Positions 62,339-64,000 of a stretch of DNA of 64,000 nt are shown one piece after another. The DNA comes from Aristolochia californica. Its lineage: Eukaryota > Streptophyta > Magnoliopsida > Piperales > Aristolochiaceae. Under the pieces are notes generated by a model that was given only the letters and a program-made list of their open reading frames with translations, was not told the DNA's origin and made no database searches. Location: NCBI GenBank assembly GCA_029961685.1, contig JARWKL010000012.1, positions 16,911,227-16,975,226 of the forward strand, read 5' to 3'. Both the position numbers and the translations under genes were made by a program. Every line of letters starts with the position of its first letter. Position 1 is the first letter of the stretch.

Positions 62339-62884
62339 CTCCCCCTCAAGTTGGGGGTGAGAAAACATCATAAATACCTAACTTGCTGCGAATGGTGGAC
62401 AAGATCTTATGAGTGAGAATGTCTACAACTTAGCTTTGTGAAGATATATGTTTGAGAGATAATATGCCGGTTTGAAATTTTTCTCGTATGAAATAGCAGT
62501 CTACTTCAATGTGTTTTGTTCTCTCATGGAAGACTGGATTTGATGTGATATGTATTGCTACCTGATTATCACAATATAGATCCATAGGAGCTTCTTTATA
62601 GAATCCCAGTTTAGTGAGAAGGGATTTGATCCATAGGAGCTTCTTTATAGAATCCCAGTTCAGTGAGAAGGGATTTGATCCATAGAAGCTCACTAATTGT
62701 GTGTGTCATGGATTTGTATTCTGCTTTTGCACTAGACCTTGCAACTACATTCTGCTACATGCTTCTCCATGTAACCAAGTTCCCTCCAACCATTGTACAA
62801 TAACCCGAAGTAGATTTTTTGTCATTCGGGGATCCGGCCTAATCTGCATCTGAGAATCCTTCTATGTTGAAGTGACCTTGGTTC
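62339..62884 (-). pseudogene. Copia RNase H C-terminal part (CopY)
   Basis: The minus frame 62693-62430 has LLWIKSLLTKLGFYKEAPMD, split here as LLWIKSLLTKLG and YKEAPMDLYCDNQ, then [21 protein letters not shown] and ILSLKHISSQS. Further right, DADWAGSPNDKKST-like and QNVVARSSAKAEYKSMTHTI-like sequences lie in other frames. The CDNQ Asp is kept. A 62-base tandem duplication (62578-62700) inserts a repeated segment near the N-terminal side of this frame. Confidence 0.82.
62578..62700. repeat. Direct tandem duplication in CopY RNase H
   Basis: GATCCATAGGAGCTTCTTTA and the following bases, up to GTGAGAAGGGATTT, occur twice in succession, starting at about 62579 and 62629, with one base difference (CAGTTTAG versus CAGTTCAG). 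The start of a third unit follows (GATCCATAGAAGCTC). Confidence 0.88.
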
Positions 62885-63696
62885 TATTGAGGGCTCAATA
62901 GCACACTGAGTCACCCAAAGGAGGAGGCAATGACTCACTAAGTTTATTACTTTTAAATTTCATATTTTATATTGCTTTATGTATAATTTTTCATTAATTA
63001 TGTAAGAAGCAAGCACGCAGGGGCAAAATTGTTATTTTAGCCCTAAAACACTTATAACGTCAAACCCTATTTAAAGAGTAGAGAAATAGAGAAAAAGGCA
63101 AGTATTGAATTAGGTTAAACAGGGTTTGGAGTTCTCCTTGACGAGCTCTAGGTATGGTTCTCTTGATTTGAGTCTTATTTCTTCTCTCTTTGAATTCTAC
63201 TTTGCATTGAGATTATTCAAGATAAAGGGAGAGGGGCTTGAGTATTGTTTTCCGAGTTCAAGGAGGGGCTTTAGCCTCTTCCATGTTTATAGCAGCAAGA
63301 AGGAAGAGTTTTCCTTCAATACGAGCAAGAAAAGGGAAGTCTTGAGTCCCTAATCGAGCAGCACATCTAAATGAGGCAGCTTTAGCCTCTAACCGAGTAA
63401 GGAAGGGTTAGGAAGTCCTAATCTATCCTCAGTGGGCAGCAGCAACGTTTCTAGAGGGTCCCTACCTTCTTAGATGTGAGCAGCAAAAGGGGGTTAGCCC
63501 TTTTTGGCCTAGAACAACAAGAGAAGTATTTCATTTACGTAGAAGACTAAGAAAAGGAAACTCCTTTTCAATCCTACCAAGAACAGGTAAGGAAAGGAGA
63601 TTCTTTTCTTCATTACTGAGACCAAGAACCCTAATACAGTGTTGGATTCACAATTACCTCACCGAGTTACTAGATCCATGACTAGGGACTATAACA
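62885..63696 (+). repeat. Solo LTR of a GypA-like chromovirus
   Basis: 812 bases from TATTGAGGGCTCAATAGCAC to GGGACTATAACA, the counterpart of the GypA LTR ends TGTTGTGGACTCAATAGC and GGGACCGTAACA. Flanks GGTTC (62880-62884) and GATTC (63697-63701) form the target duplication. The part 63060-63150 also resembles the Pack LTR (TTTAAAGAGTAGAG, TAGGTTAAACAGG, GGAGTTCTCCTTGACGAGCTCTAGG as separate blocks), so it may be a link between GypA and Pack LTRs. Confidence 0.82.
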
Positions 63697-63931
63697 GATT
63701 CTTATAGAGAAGTCTTCTTCCTGGAACTCCTTTCAAATATCGCAATATTCTTTCTAGTGTTTGCCAGTGACTAAGTTGTGGCTTGTGCATGTATTGACTC
63801 ACCACACTTACTGCATATGATATATCCAGCCTTGTTACACAAAGATAAATGAGTTTCCCCACGAGTCTTTGATATTTTCCAATATCCACATCTTCTCTAG
63901 TACCTACAGATAATTTTTTATTTGAGTCCAT
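63689..63931 (-). pseudogene. Copia RT to RNase H linker (CopY)
   Basis: The 80-codon frame has EDVDIGKYQRLVGKLIYL, CVTRLDISYAVSVVSQYM, HKPQLSHWQTLERILRYLKG and RRLLYKN. It is the usual Copia sequence between RT and RNase H. The frame runs into the solo LTR at 63696 and would continue at 62884. Confidence 0.85.
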
Positions 63932-64000
63932 AGGGGTTTCTGCGGTCTACAACCCATCATTCATGTCTCCTCTAGTAGATCAAGGACATACTTCCTTTGA

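Larger units (their letters stand above)
62339..64000 (-). mobile_element. CopY: Copia 3' part, split by a solo Gypsy LTR
   Basis: RNase H and the RT end read on the minus strand, entering from the right edge. The solo LTR occupies 62885-63696. Coding pieces are 62693-62430 and 63931-63689. The remainder extends beyond the window. Confidence 0.85.

Overview
This is nuclear DNA of a flowering plant, probably from a repeat-rich heterochromatic block. The evidence is plant-type Ty1/Copia and Ty3/Gypsy (chromovirus) retrotransposons with initiator-tRNA-Met primer sites (TGGTATCAGAGC), plus fragments of plant genes such as IAA-amino-acid hydrolase, CDPK, QWRF, PPR, calnexin and calreticulin. I could not fix the species. 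I see no intact host gene, rRNA, tRNA or CRISPR array. Almost every base can be placed in a nested stack of LTR retrotransposons.

Layout, left to right. 1-2272: 5' end of a minus-strand Copia (Cop1). 2273-4389: 3' part of Pack-A, a non-autonomous LTR element carrying ubiquitin-protease and calnexin fragments. 4390-6100: LTR fragment and Copia CopF. 6101-11053: Copia CopG, followed by about 1.5 kb of poorly defined sequence. 12517-20070: long non-coding LTR element LARD-H1, interrupted by complete Pack-B (13737-17974). 20216-28103: three joined Copia pieces (CopN, CopP, CopJ), with LARD-E1 (24354-27100) inside CopJ. 28104-31912: Copia CopK. 31913-42221: minus-strand Copia CopX, split by LARD-E2 (32386-35169) and by a complete chromovirus, GypA (35925-41763). 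42222-44999: Pack-C, holding a solo LTR and lacking its 3' end. 45000-47027: LARD-E3. 47028-54480: Copia CopL and CopM, with LARD-E4 (48442-54062) inside CopM and complete Pack-D (49777-53338) inside E4. 54567-61667: an LTR-internal-LTR-internal-LTR chain (LARD-I) split by LARD-H2 (56799-59685). 61668-64000: a fragment and Copia CopY, split by a Gypsy solo LTR.

The main discovery is the Pack family, with four members and seven LTRs in 64 kb. The members have near-identical LTRs of about 335 bp, the same primer site, a shared leader ORF and no gag or pol. Where the 3' end survives (A, B and D) it is a short relic of chromovirus pol running into the polypurine tract. Between leader and tail each member carries its own set of intronless host-gene fragments, all in the sense direction. 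Pack-B fuses pieces of IAA-amidohydrolase, CDPK, beta-glucosidase, calreticulin and a QWRF protein into one 538-codon frame, or 720 codons apart from one stop. A poly(A)-binding-protein piece is shared by B, C and D, which points to an old capture followed by separate later ones. The LTR ends and pol tail match GypA-type chromoviruses, which are the likely source of enzymes in trans.

No coordinated pathway is encoded. The autonomous-type elements (CopG, CopP, CopK, GypA) are all broken by stops, frameshifts or deletions, and the E, H and I elements have no coding capacity.
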